Translations under genes and position numbers: made by a program
DNA from: Natronobeatus ordinarius
Lineage (GTDB): Archaea > Halobacteriota > Halobacteria > Halobacteriales > Natrialbaceae
NCBI RefSeq assembly: GCF_024362485.1
Contig: NZ_CP101456.1
Location: 3,720,001 to 3,784,000 of the forward strand
Direction of reading: 5' to 3'
DNA length: 64,000 nt
Notes under the pieces: generated by a model
Database searches by the model: none
What the model saw: the letters and a program-made list of their open reading frames with translations, nothing else
What the model was told of the DNA's origin: nothing
Shown: piece after piece, positions 26,550 through 33,150 of the stretch
How the letters are laid out: each line of letters starts with the position of its first letter
Numbering within the stretch: position 1 is the stretch's first letter

Positions 26550-27208
26550 GACGCGTCGACGGCGTCCTCGGGAACGTTCGTGAGGATTCCAAACTCGCAA
26601 AACGGCGCGAGGAGCACGAAGAGCGCGGCACGCTCGAGCGCGTCGTCCTCGCCGCGGGCGAGCGCAAGAAGTCCCGCCTGCGGACGAGCACGGACGCCGG
26701 CACGGATCTCGGCGTCCTCGTCGACAGGCCGGCGCTCGAGGCCGGCGACGTCCTCCTGTGTGAGGACGAGCGGATGGTCGTCGTCGCGTTCGAGCCACGC
26801 GAGGTGCTGGCGCTCGAGTTGCCCAACCCCTCACCTAACGCCCTCGCCGCCGCCGTCGAGCTGGGCCATCGCGTCGGCAACCAGCACTGGGACCTCGCGG
26901 TCGAGGACGGCGTCGTCTACGTACCGCTCGAGGCTGATCGCCACATCGTCGAGCGGGTCGTCGACGACGACTTCCCGGACGCACACCACTGGGTCGAGCG
27001 GGTGGACGCCGAGCTGTTCCTCGCCGACGGCGGCGAGGGCGAACTCGACGCGGGCCACCAGCACGGGCACGGTCATAACCACGACCATGACACTCAGCAC
27101 AGCCACGGTAACGACACCCAGCACAGTCACGGCAACGACACCCAGCACAGTCACGGCCACGGCGACCAGCCCGAACGCGACCACACGCACCACGACCATG
27201 GCCACTGA
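26546..27208 (+). CDS. ureE: Urease accessory metallochaperone UreE with His-rich tail
   Basis: This 220-aa protein delivers nickel. The N-terminal peptide-binding and central metal-binding domains run to about residue 166 (LGHRVGNQHWDLAVEDG near 106 contains the conserved metal-site His). The last ~50 residues are His-rich and include three 8-residue repeats of the type DTQHSHGN, encoded by three 24-bp tandem copies, ending DHTHHDHGH. Such tails store several nickel ions. Start is GTG, overlapping ureD by 4 bp. ureF begins inside its 3' end. Confidence 0.94.
   Translation: MRRVDGVLGNVREDSKLAKRREEHEERGTLERVVLAAGERKKSRLRTSTDAGTDLGVLVDRPALEAGDVLLCEDERMVVVAFEPREVLALELPNPSPNALAAAVELGHRVGNQHWDLAVEDGVVYVPLEADRHIVERVVDDDFPDAHHWVERVDAELFLADGGEGELDAGHQHGHGHNHDHDTQHSHGNDTQHSHGNDTQHSHGHGDQPERDHTHHDHGH
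27089..27160 (+). repeat. Three 24-bp tandem repeats in the UreE His tail
   Basis: Units 27089-27112, 27113-27136 and 27137-27160 each encode D-T-Q-H-S-H-G-(N/H). Units two and three differ at one base, pointing to recent slippage that changes nickel-binding capacity in frame. Confidence 0.85.
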
Positions 27209-27923
27209 CCCCGCGTCGTTCCTCACCGCCCTCCGGCTCGCGGACTCCTTCCTGCCCGTCGGCACGTACACGGCGTCCTACGGGATCGAACAGTACGTCA
27301 ACGAGGGTCGTCTCGAGGACGCCGACGCCCTGTGTGACCTCCTCGAGGGCTACCTCCGGCGAATCGTCGGCCCCGTCGACGTCGTCGCGCTGTCCAACGC
27401 CCACGCCGCGAGCGCGGCGGGTGACCTCGAGCACCTGCTCGCGACCGACGAACGGCTGCACGCGGTGACGCTCCCGGCGGAGTTTCGCCGGAGCGCGACG
27501 CTGGCGGGTGAGGGACTGCTCGCGCTGTTCGACTCGGTCGTCGGGGCGGCCGAACCGGACACCACGGACGACGGGGCGACCCTGCCGGCGGCGTACGCCG
27601 CGGCCGTCGAGGCGGGCGAGACGCCGGGCAGCTATCCCGTCGTGCTTGGACTCTCGACCGCCGCAGCCGGTATCCCTCGAACGGACGCCTGCCTGCTCGG
27701 CGCGTACACGTTCGTCACCGAAACGCTGGGGGCCGCCCAGCGGCTCGGCCGGTTCGGCCACACCGAGATCCAGCACGTCCTCTCGGCGCTGCTCCCCGTC
27801 GTCGAGGCCGTCTGCGACCGCTACGTCGACGCCGACCTCGAGACGATGGGCTCGTTCGCGCCGCTGGCCGACGTCATGGGCATGCGTCACGAACGCGCCG
27901 ACGTTCGCCTGTTCACGAGCTAG
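27198..27923 (+). CDS. ureF: Urease accessory protein UreF
   Basis: This 241-aa all-helical protein joins UreD and UreG for urease activation. The family start FLTALRLADSFLPVGTYTAS is followed by SYGIEQYVNEGRLEDADAL, and the C-terminal GRFGHTEIQHVLSALLP and GSFAPLADVMGMRHE are diagnostic. ATG at 27198 is chosen because it immediately precedes the family N-terminus; the frame is open further upstream in a shadow of ureE. It overlaps ureE by 11 bp and is the last gene of the operon. No nickel or urea transporter gene follows. Confidence 0.94.
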   Translation: MATDPASFLTALRLADSFLPVGTYTASYGIEQYVNEGRLEDADALCDLLEGYLRRIVGPVDVVALSNAHAASAAGDLEHLLATDERLHAVTLPAEFRRSATLAGEGLLALFDSVVGAAEPDTTDDGATLPAAYAAAVEAGETPGSYPVVLGLSTAAAGIPRTDACLLGAYTFVTETLGAAQRLGRFGHTEIQHVLSALLPVVEAVCDRYVDADLETMGSFAPLADVMGMRHERADVRLFTS

Positions 27924-28402
27924 CCGACCACGAGCGTTCGCCGACGGCGTCGTGGCATACTTTACTATTAGCAGCACTGTATATGATACTGGTAAGACTG
28001 GTGGTGAACACCGTCGGTAGCCGTCGGCGGGTGTCTCAGTGCTGGTGACGCGATGGTGCCGTTCGAAACACCACCCTGGCTGGCGGATCGGGTCGGACGT
28101 TGAACGGTGCGCTCGGCTCAGGTGGCGCTACCGGCTTGAGGCGCCCGAACGCCGACGCGTCACCCCTCGAGCGAGTCGCAACGCTGTTGGCTGGCGTCGA
28201 CTCGAGTGTCCCGACTCTCCGGCCTCGAGCGTCTTCTAGCGAACACCTGAATATAAAATTTGTAATCATTTGAGGGAATTGTGTCTTATCTCACCTATTT
28301 CGTACGTGCCGACGGTCAGCCAGTAGCGTCCCAACGAGATACCGGTCGCATCGAACGCCGCGTTCGAGACGGGACCGCTCCGGCTGCACCCGGCCTCGAG
28401 GC
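27924..28402. other. Convergent intergenic region after urease
   Basis: The 480 bp between ureF and the oppositely oriented DUF7553 gene hold only short frames with non-haloarchaeal composition. Two AT-rich patches stand out: 27958-27990 (tactttactattag) and 28246-28310 (aatataaaatttgtaatcattt). They look promoter-like but serve no recognised gene. Confidence 0.45.
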
Positions 28403-28687
28403 TCAGGCGCCGGCGAGCTCCTCGCGGTAGGACTCGGCGTGCTCGAGCGCCCGGTCGATCTCCGTTTCCGTCTCCCCCTCGGCTCGGTCGCGCGCCTGCC
28501 GGAGGGTGTTCAGGTGACCGTCCAGGACGGCGTGGTCCGGCTCGCGGTCCGCCGCCGTCAGTTCGGCGAACGCACCGGCCGTCTCACGGAGGTCGTCGCG
28601 GACGTCGTCGGCCGCCGTCTCGACGGCGCGCTCGAGTTCGGTCCTGGCTCGCTGCAGTCGGTCTCGGGACACGTCGCGACCTACCAC
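28403..28687 (-). CDS. DUF7553-like small helical protein
   Basis: This 94-aa acidic, entirely helical protein, with a heptad-like pattern (RARTELERAVETAADDVRD), matches from memory the haloarchaeal DUF7553 family. No catalytic motif, signal peptide or membrane segment is present. The best available start is GTG at 28687; there is no internal Met. It is followed on the same strand by nothing but the urease gap, and the NTF2-like gene is 81 bp upstream. Function unknown. Confidence 0.6.
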   Translation of the reverse strand: MVGRDVSRDRLQRARTELERAVETAADDVRDDLRETAGAFAELTAADREPDHAVLDGHLNTLRQARDRAEGETETEIDRALEHAESYREELAGA

Positions 28688-28768
28688 GGCCCGCCTGAAA
28701 AACTGGTGGCTGGCACACGACGCGTCCGTTCCGGCTGTGGGTCGATCCGCTGGTCGGTCGACGTCCGT

Positions 28769-29260
28769 TCACTCGACGGGTCGGTGGTCAACGGGCGATT
28801 CGGTCTCGCCGAGCTGTCGTCGGAGGTGGTGCGTATCGAGGAGTTCCCATCGTTCGACGATGGCTCCGTTCTCGATGCGGTCGATCACGACGCGCTGGAC
28901 GTCGATGCGAGCACCCGTCGGTTCGATGCCCGCGAACGGCCCCTCGTGGGTTCCGGTCATCGTCAGGCGACCGACGACCTGCGGGCCGTCGACGACGAGG
29001 TCGTCGACCTCGAGGGTGAGGTCTGAGAATGCGGTTCGGTCCCGCCGAACGGACGCCTTCACCGCCTCGGGTCCGCGGATCGGAACCGGATCCCCGGCGA
29101 CGTGCATCACGACGTCGTGGCTGACGAGGTCGTCGACCACCTCGAGGCGTCCCTCGTTCACGACGTCGTCGACGAATCGGTAGAACAGCGCTTCGTTCTC
29201 GGTTCGACGGAGACGCAAGTACGGGTGCTCGTCCCCGCCCTGGGAGTGAGGTTCGGTCAT
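28769..29260 (-). CDS. NTF2-like / SnoaL-like polyketide cyclase family protein
   Basis: This 163-aa protein has the SnoaL-like alpha+beta cone pattern: an N-terminal helix (ALFYRFVDDVVNEGRLEVVD), the LVSHDVVMHVAGDPVPIRGPE hairpin, and the closing strands GTHEGPFAGIEPTGARID and IVERWELLDTHHLRRQLG. Members bind small hydrophobic molecules or act as epoxide hydrolases, isomerases or cyclases. The ATG at 29260 is supported by minus-strand tgtatagac at 29286-29294, ~27-30 bp upstream. No specific substrate can be assigned. Confidence 0.85.
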   Translation of the reverse strand: MTEPHSQGGDEHPYLRLRRTENEALFYRFVDDVVNEGRLEVVDDLVSHDVVMHVAGDPVPIRGPEAVKASVRRDRTAFSDLTLEVDDLVVDGPQVVGRLTMTGTHEGPFAGIEPTGARIDVQRVVIDRIENGAIVERWELLDTHHLRRQLGETESPVDHRPVE

Positions 29261-29606
29261 GGTGTTCCGGCCAGCTACTGGCCACCGTCTATACAGTGAA
29301 CTGATGGATGTAGGCACCTGGTGACGATCGTGCAACGGCCGGCGCTGTTGCAGCGCCTGCCGCTACTGCAGCCCCTGCATCGAACGCACTCGTCGAACGC
29401 ATCGTCCACACTGCGTTCCGTTCGAGCGGACGGTCAGGTTGCTACAGCCGGGACCCGCGCCGACGGACGCTACGGGACCCGCGCCCGCGGACGCTACGGG
29501 ACCCGCGCCCGCGGACGCTACGGGACCCGTGCTCCATCGCGGTCTCGGCGAACGTCGAGGCGTAGAACGCCTCGAGCCCGACCGAGAGGCCGATCTCCCC
29601 GCCCCA
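29261..29606. other. Intergenic region with tandem repeats
   Basis: This 345-bp gap between two minus-strand genes contains the promoter of the NTF2-like gene and a 24-bp tandem repeat at 29450-29529. Adjoining it, 29530-29600 read on the minus strand gives a coding-like stretch (GLSVGLEAFYASTFAETA) preceded by a stop, possibly a gene remnant. Confidence 0.4.
29450..29529. repeat. 24-bp tandem repeat, 3.3 copies
   Basis: Unit gggacccgcgcccgcggacg plus ctac repeats at 29450-29473, 29474-29497 and 29498-29521, with a partial copy to 29529. Units two and three are identical. A minus-strand frame through it would encode the octapeptide GPVASAGA, but no start or function is supported. Confidence 0.8.
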
Positions 29607-30314
29607 TCAGTCGAAGATCGCACTCCACCAGACGTCCGGTCCGGGCCCCGTCGGCGTCTGCAGGATCTCGGGCATCATCGCGGGGTCGAACGCGCCGTGT
29701 GGCGCCACGGCCAGGTGGACCTCCGCCTCCATCGGCCGCTCGAGCACCAGTCCCATCGGCTCACCGTCTTCCTCGTAGACGCCGGTCTCCCGCGAGACGA
29801 TACCGTTCAGCGTGAGGTCGGGGCCGTCGAAGACGTGGCCCGCGACGGCGAAGACGCCGCCGCCGGCCGGCTCGCCGAGATCCTCGCTGTCACAGCCGTC
29901 GACGCACTCGTCGGGGTAATCGAAGACGAACGCCCACAGCGAGAACGCCTCGAGGTCGCCCACCTCGTCGGTCCACCACTCGCCCTCGCGCTCGGGCGGC
30001 TCGCTCGGGTAGGTGTATGAACCGGGCTCCGGCGTCGGCATCGAGAGCGAAATCAGGAGATCGTGTTCGGTGCGGTGGATCGTCGCCCCGTTCTCGGCCA
30101 CGACGGGGCCGTCCGGCCCCTGGCCGACGACGTCGGCCGTCTCCGTGACGACCGCGGGTTCGGGGTCGGGTTCACGGTCGTCCGCCGGCTCGTCGTCGTA
30201 CTCGTCCCCATCACCGGCTGCCGAGCCGACGACACCCAGCGTCCCTACGCCGGCCGCTCCCGCTCGCAACACGGTCCGTCGCGAGACGTCGTTCGGAGTC
30301 GACTCCTCGTTCAT
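29607..30314 (-). CDS. Tat-exported hypothetical protein
   Basis: This 235-aa protein starts with a twin-arginine signal (SRRTVLRAGAAGVGTLGVVG, residues 11-30), so it is exported folded, and continues with an acidic Pro/Glu/Asp linker and a globular part of ~170 residues containing two close cysteines (DECVDGCDSED). No known domain is recognised. It starts 7 bp after the methyltransferase stop, so the two form an operon, which may tie it to metalloid or thiol chemistry, but this is only contextual. Confidence 0.75.
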   Translation of the reverse strand: MNEESTPNDVSRRTVLRAGAAGVGTLGVVGSAAGDGDEYDDEPADDREPDPEPAVVTETADVVGQGPDGPVVAENGATIHRTEHDLLISLSMPTPEPGSYTYPSEPPEREGEWWTDEVGDLEAFSLWAFVFDYPDECVDGCDSEDLGEPAGGGVFAVAGHVFDGPDLTLNGIVSRETGVYEEDGEPMGLVLERPMEAEVHLAVAPHGAFDPAMMPEILQTPTGPGPDVWWSAIFD

Positions 30315-30321
30315 CGGACGC

Positions 30322-31089
30322 TCACCGCTTGCGTGCGCCGAGTTCGATGCTCTTTACGCCGTACTTCTGGCAGGCGCCCTGTGCCTGCTCTGAGGTAAAT
30401 TCGTAGTCGTTCTCCCGGACCTCCTCGACCTCGAGGCCGACTGACTCGATCATCGACGTGTACTCGTCGACCTGTTCGGCCCCGCCGATGCAGGCCGCCC
30501 AGAGGTCCGCGTCGTTCTTGATGCTTCCTGGCATACGCGCCTCGCTGACGATGTCCGACATCGCCAGTCGTCCGCCCGGTTTGAGGACGCGCATCGTCTC
30601 CTCGAAGACGCGACCTTTCTCGGGGGAGAGGTTGATTACGCCGTTCGAGATGACGACGTCGAACGAGCCGTCCGAAACGGGCAGCTCCTCGATGTACCCA
30701 TGCTCGAAGGAGACGTTCTCGAATCCCCGCTCGTCGCGGAGCCGACGGCCGTTCTCGAGTTGCTCGTCGGTCATGTCGAGGCCCGTCACGCTCCCCGTGT
30801 CGCCGACGTGGAGCGCGGCGACGAAGGCATCCATCCCCGAGCCGCTGCCGAGGTCGAGGACGGCCTCGCCCGGTTGCAGGCCGGCGAGGTCGAAGTGGTA
30901 GCCGACGCCGGCGAACGAGTCGACCGCCGCCTGTGGGACCCGGTCGAGATCCTCGGGGTCGTAGCCGAGGCGTTCGGCCAGCTCACGGCCCGTCTCGAAG
31001 TGGAACTCCTCGTCGGGCGACTCGGCGACGTCCCGGTAGACCTCCTTGACCTCTCGCTCGAGTTTCTCGACGTCGAGTGACTCACTCAT
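30322..31089 (-). CDS. SAM-dependent methyltransferase, ArsM-like
   Basis: This 255-aa class I methyltransferase has motif I VLDLGSGSGMDAFVAA near residue 76, post-I GLDMTDEQLE near 103, and PGGRLAMSDIVSE near 171. Overall pattern and two cysteines in AACIGGA (~193) and GACQKYG (~240) resemble arsenite methyltransferase ArsM. The two N-terminal cysteines typical of many ArsM proteins are absent: the start is highly acidic without Cys. It may methylate arsenite or another thiophilic substrate. The ATG at 31089 has GGTGA six bases upstream, inside a 30-codon upstream ORF that ends on this start. Confidence 0.82.
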   Translation of the reverse strand: MSESLDVEKLEREVKEVYRDVAESPDEEFHFETGRELAERLGYDPEDLDRVPQAAVDSFAGVGYHFDLAGLQPGEAVLDLGSGSGMDAFVAALHVGDTGSVTGLDMTDEQLENGRRLRDERGFENVSFEHGYIEELPVSDGSFDVVISNGVINLSPEKGRVFEETMRVLKPGGRLAMSDIVSEARMPGSIKNDADLWAACIGGAEQVDEYTSMIESVGLEVEEVRENDYEFTSEQAQGACQKYGVKSIELGARKR

Positions 31090-31178
31090 CGTCGGTCACC
31101 GCCGGGCGTCTCCGGGTGGATTCGTCCGATACACTGTACGATTCGCTCCTCGCTCGTGGGTTCGTCAGTAGTGGTCAT
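31086..31178 (-). CDS. Small 30-aa ORF coupled to the methyltransferase
   Basis: ATG at 31178 opens a 30-codon frame starting MTTTDEPTSEERIVQCIGRI that ends with an ATGA overlap on the methyltransferase start. The first 15 residues are acidic in haloarchaeal style and one Cys is present. The Shine-Dalgarno of the next gene lies inside it. It is probably translated, as a leader or small regulator; no family recognised. Confidence 0.45.
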   Translation of the reverse strand: MTTTDEPTSEERIVQCIGRIHPETPGGDRR

Positions 31179-31359
31179 GGTGTCTCTCCCGCGTGTGAGA
31201 GACGCGCGCCAGTGTCATGTATGCAGCTTGTGATATCCGTGCAGGTGGTGACGGATGGTCACCTGGTGACCAACGGTACCGGTTAGCGTACAGGCTTTCG
31301 AGCGCCGTTACGGATCTCGCTTGAGCGATGTCGAACCCACTACCGATCGAGCGGGCTGT

Positions 31360-32001
31360 TCAATCGTCGGTCGACGCAGCGACGATTCGTTCGAAGTTCT
31401 CGAAGACCCGAGGGGCGTTCACGTCGTCGTAGGTGTGGCCGGTCTCGGTCCAGCCGAAGTCTTCGGCGACCCGATCACGGACGTCCGGCGTGAACTCGGG
31501 ATGGAACTGAATCGTCCACAGCGGGGCCTCCCGGTGACGGGTCCCGAACGCGTGGTAGTAGTCCGTCGAGGCGATCACCTCGAGGTCGTCGCCGGGCTCG
31601 GTGACGACGTCGCCGTGGGCCACCGGGACGACGGGTGAGACGCCCTCGAACAGCGGGTCGTCGGCGAACTCGACCTCGACGAGCTGACTGCGGAGCCCGA
31701 CGTGCTCGACCGTCCCGCCGAGGGCCGTACTGACGACCTGGTGGCCGAAGCAGACGCCGAGGGTCGGCACCTCACGCTCGATGAGTTCGCGGACGAACGC
31801 CTCTTGCACCTCGATCCACGGCCGGTCGTCGGCCTCGTAGACGCCCGCCGTCGAGCCACTGAGCACGACGCCGTCGACGGCCTCGAGGTCGGGACGTTCG
31901 TCCCGAACGTAGTCGACCTCGGGTCCAGAAAAGTAGCTCGCGAGTGCGTCGCAATGGTATGCACAGTCGAGGTTGACCTCGTTTCTGACGACGGCGATCA
32001 T
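31360..32001 (-). CDS. Class I glutamine amidotransferase (GMP synthase subunit A-like)
   Basis: This 213-aa triad glutamine amidotransferase has the nucleophile elbow GVCFGHQVVS near residue 82 and the His/Glu pair in IQFHPEF near 166; VVLSGSTAGVYEAD near 45 forms the oxyanion region. It resembles stand-alone GMP synthase-like amidotransferases of haloarchaea, but no synthetase partner is adjacent, so the ammonia acceptor is unknown. It is leaderless: minus-strand ttttatc at 32024-32030 lies 26 bp before the ATG. Confidence 0.88.
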   Translation of the reverse strand: MIAVVRNEVNLDCAYHCDALASYFSGPEVDYVRDERPDLEAVDGVVLSGSTAGVYEADDRPWIEVQEAFVRELIEREVPTLGVCFGHQVVSTALGGTVEHVGLRSQLVEVEFADDPLFEGVSPVVPVAHGDVVTEPGDDLEVIASTDYYHAFGTRHREAPLWTIQFHPEFTPDVRDRVAEDFGWTETGHTYDDVNAPRVFENFERIVAASTDD

Positions 32002-32022
32002 CGTCGATACGTTCTCGCCGGA

Positions 32023-32030
32023 CGATAAAA
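32023..32030 (-). promoter_or_regulatory. TATA box of the amidotransferase gene
   Basis: Minus-strand ttttatcg is centred about 26 bp upstream of the ATG at 32001. Confidence 0.55.
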
Positions 32031-32059
32031 TCGTTGTCGGCGCCGGCTCGAGACGGCGA

Positions 32060-33004
32060 TCAGCGAGTCCAGTAAGTCATCGGCGGGTCCGGCCGGGCCA
32101 CGAAGCAGAAGCTCGTGAACTCGTAGTGCTCGATGATCGCTTTGGCGGTCTCGGCGTCGTCCTTCTCGTCGAAGATGAGGAGTGCCCTGCGCCCCGAATT
32201 GACCCGCCAGCGGCCGCCGCTGATCTCCTCGATGGCCAGGTCCGTTGGGTCGACGCCGATGCAGTCCTCACCGCCGGCTGGAGCACTCGACGCGGACGGT
32301 GCGTCCCCGTCGGTGAGCCAGTAGGTCATCGGCGGGTCCGGTCGGGCCACGAAGCAGAAGCTCGTGAACTCGTAGTGCTCGAGGATCGCTTTGGCGGTCT
32401 CGGCGTCGTCCTTCTCGTCGAAGACGAGTAGTCCACTGCGCCCCGAATTGACCCGCCAGCGGCCGCCGCTGATCTCCTCGATGGCCAGGTCCGTTGGGTC
32501 AATGCCGATGCAGTCCTCGCTGAACGGTGGTTCTGGATCGTCTTCTTCGTCCCCGTTTTCGTCCGTCTCATCGTCCGGATCGTCTTCTTCGTCCTCGTTT
32601 TCGTCCGTCTCACCGTCCGGATCGTCTTCTTCCTCCCCGCTTTCGTCCGTCTCGTCGTCCGGATCGTCTCCCTCGTCGTCAGGGTCGTCCATCTTGCCTT
32701 CAGCTGTCTCGCCCTCGTCGTCGAGATCGTCGTCCTCGCCTTCGGGCCCCTCCGGGTCGGCTGCACCGTTACCTTCGCCCCTCACCTCCTCGGTGGCGTC
32801 GCCTTCGGGATCGTCGTCCGAGCCGAAACCGACCTCGAAACCGTCGTCGTCGAGCTCGAAGGTACACCCGGCGAGCGCCGTGGCACCCGTCGTCGCGACG
32901 ATGCCGAGGAGCTGCCGACGGTCGACGGAGCCGGTGTTCGGGCTCCCTCGTCCGTCTCTCTTTTCTCCATCTCCTGTCCGTTCGAACTGGTTCTCAGTGG
33001 GCAC
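32060..33004 (-). CDS. Tat lipoprotein with two near-identical C-terminal domains
   Basis: This 314-aa protein has a twin-arginine signal ending in a lipobox (DRRQLLGIVATTGATALAGC, residues 28-47), so it is exported and lipid-anchored outside the membrane. A ~110-residue acidic low-complexity stalk of Asp/Glu repeats follows. Two ~65-residue domains come next, each starting EDCIG(I/V)DPTDLAIEE and ending FCFVARPDPPMTYW, almost identical to each other. From memory, similar single domains ending in VGRPDPxMxYW occur in bacterial and plant proteins of unknown function. Each domain has two cysteines. Likely a cell-surface protein; function unknown. Confidence 0.8.
   Translation of the reverse strand: MPTENQFERTGDGEKRDGRGSPNTGSVDRRQLLGIVATTGATALAGCTFELDDDGFEVGFGSDDDPEGDATEEVRGEGNGAADPEGPEGEDDDLDDEGETAEGKMDDPDDEGDDPDDETDESGEEEDDPDGETDENEDEEDDPDDETDENGDEEDDPEPPFSEDCIGIDPTDLAIEEISGGRWRVNSGRSGLLVFDEKDDAETAKAILEHYEFTSFCFVARPDPPMTYWLTDGDAPSASSAPAGGEDCIGVDPTDLAIEEISGGRWRVNSGRRALLIFDEKDDAETAKAIIEHYEFTSFCFVARPDPPMTYWTR
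32069..32519. repeat. ~200-bp intragenic direct repeat (domain duplication)
   Basis: Segments 32069-32269 and 32320-32519 are almost identical over ~200 bp and encode the two C-terminal domains of the lipoprotein. Few, mostly silent, differences indicate a recent duplication or gene conversion. Confidence 0.85.
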
Positions 33005-33070
33005 CGTGATCGAAGAATCTATCAGAGCGGACTAATGAACGTTTTCTGTACGCCGATACTGTTGGAAATT

Positions 33071-33081
33071 CTTTAATAAGG
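33071..33081 (+). promoter_or_regulatory. TATA box of uvrB
   Basis: ctttaataagg predicts transcription from ~33105, leaving a ~45-nt leader before the GTG at 33151. Confidence 0.5.
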
Positions 33082-33150
33082 GCGAGGCCGACGTCACAGA
33101 AAAAGAGACACCGAGGCCATCAAGTGCCTCCACTGCATACGGACTCCACC

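Noticed and set aside
26580-27923. 447-codon frame covering ureE and ureF as one protein
   Set aside because: The first ~205 codons are an out-of-frame shadow of ureE; UreF homology begins exactly at ATG 27198.
29450-29529. Possible CRISPR array
   Set aside because: The 24-bp units are contiguous with no spacers, and no cas gene is nearby.
29530-29606. Coding-like minus-strand stretch (GLSVGLEAFYASTFAETA)
   Set aside because: It has an in-frame stop immediately upstream and runs into the tandem repeat; at most a remnant, no intact gene.
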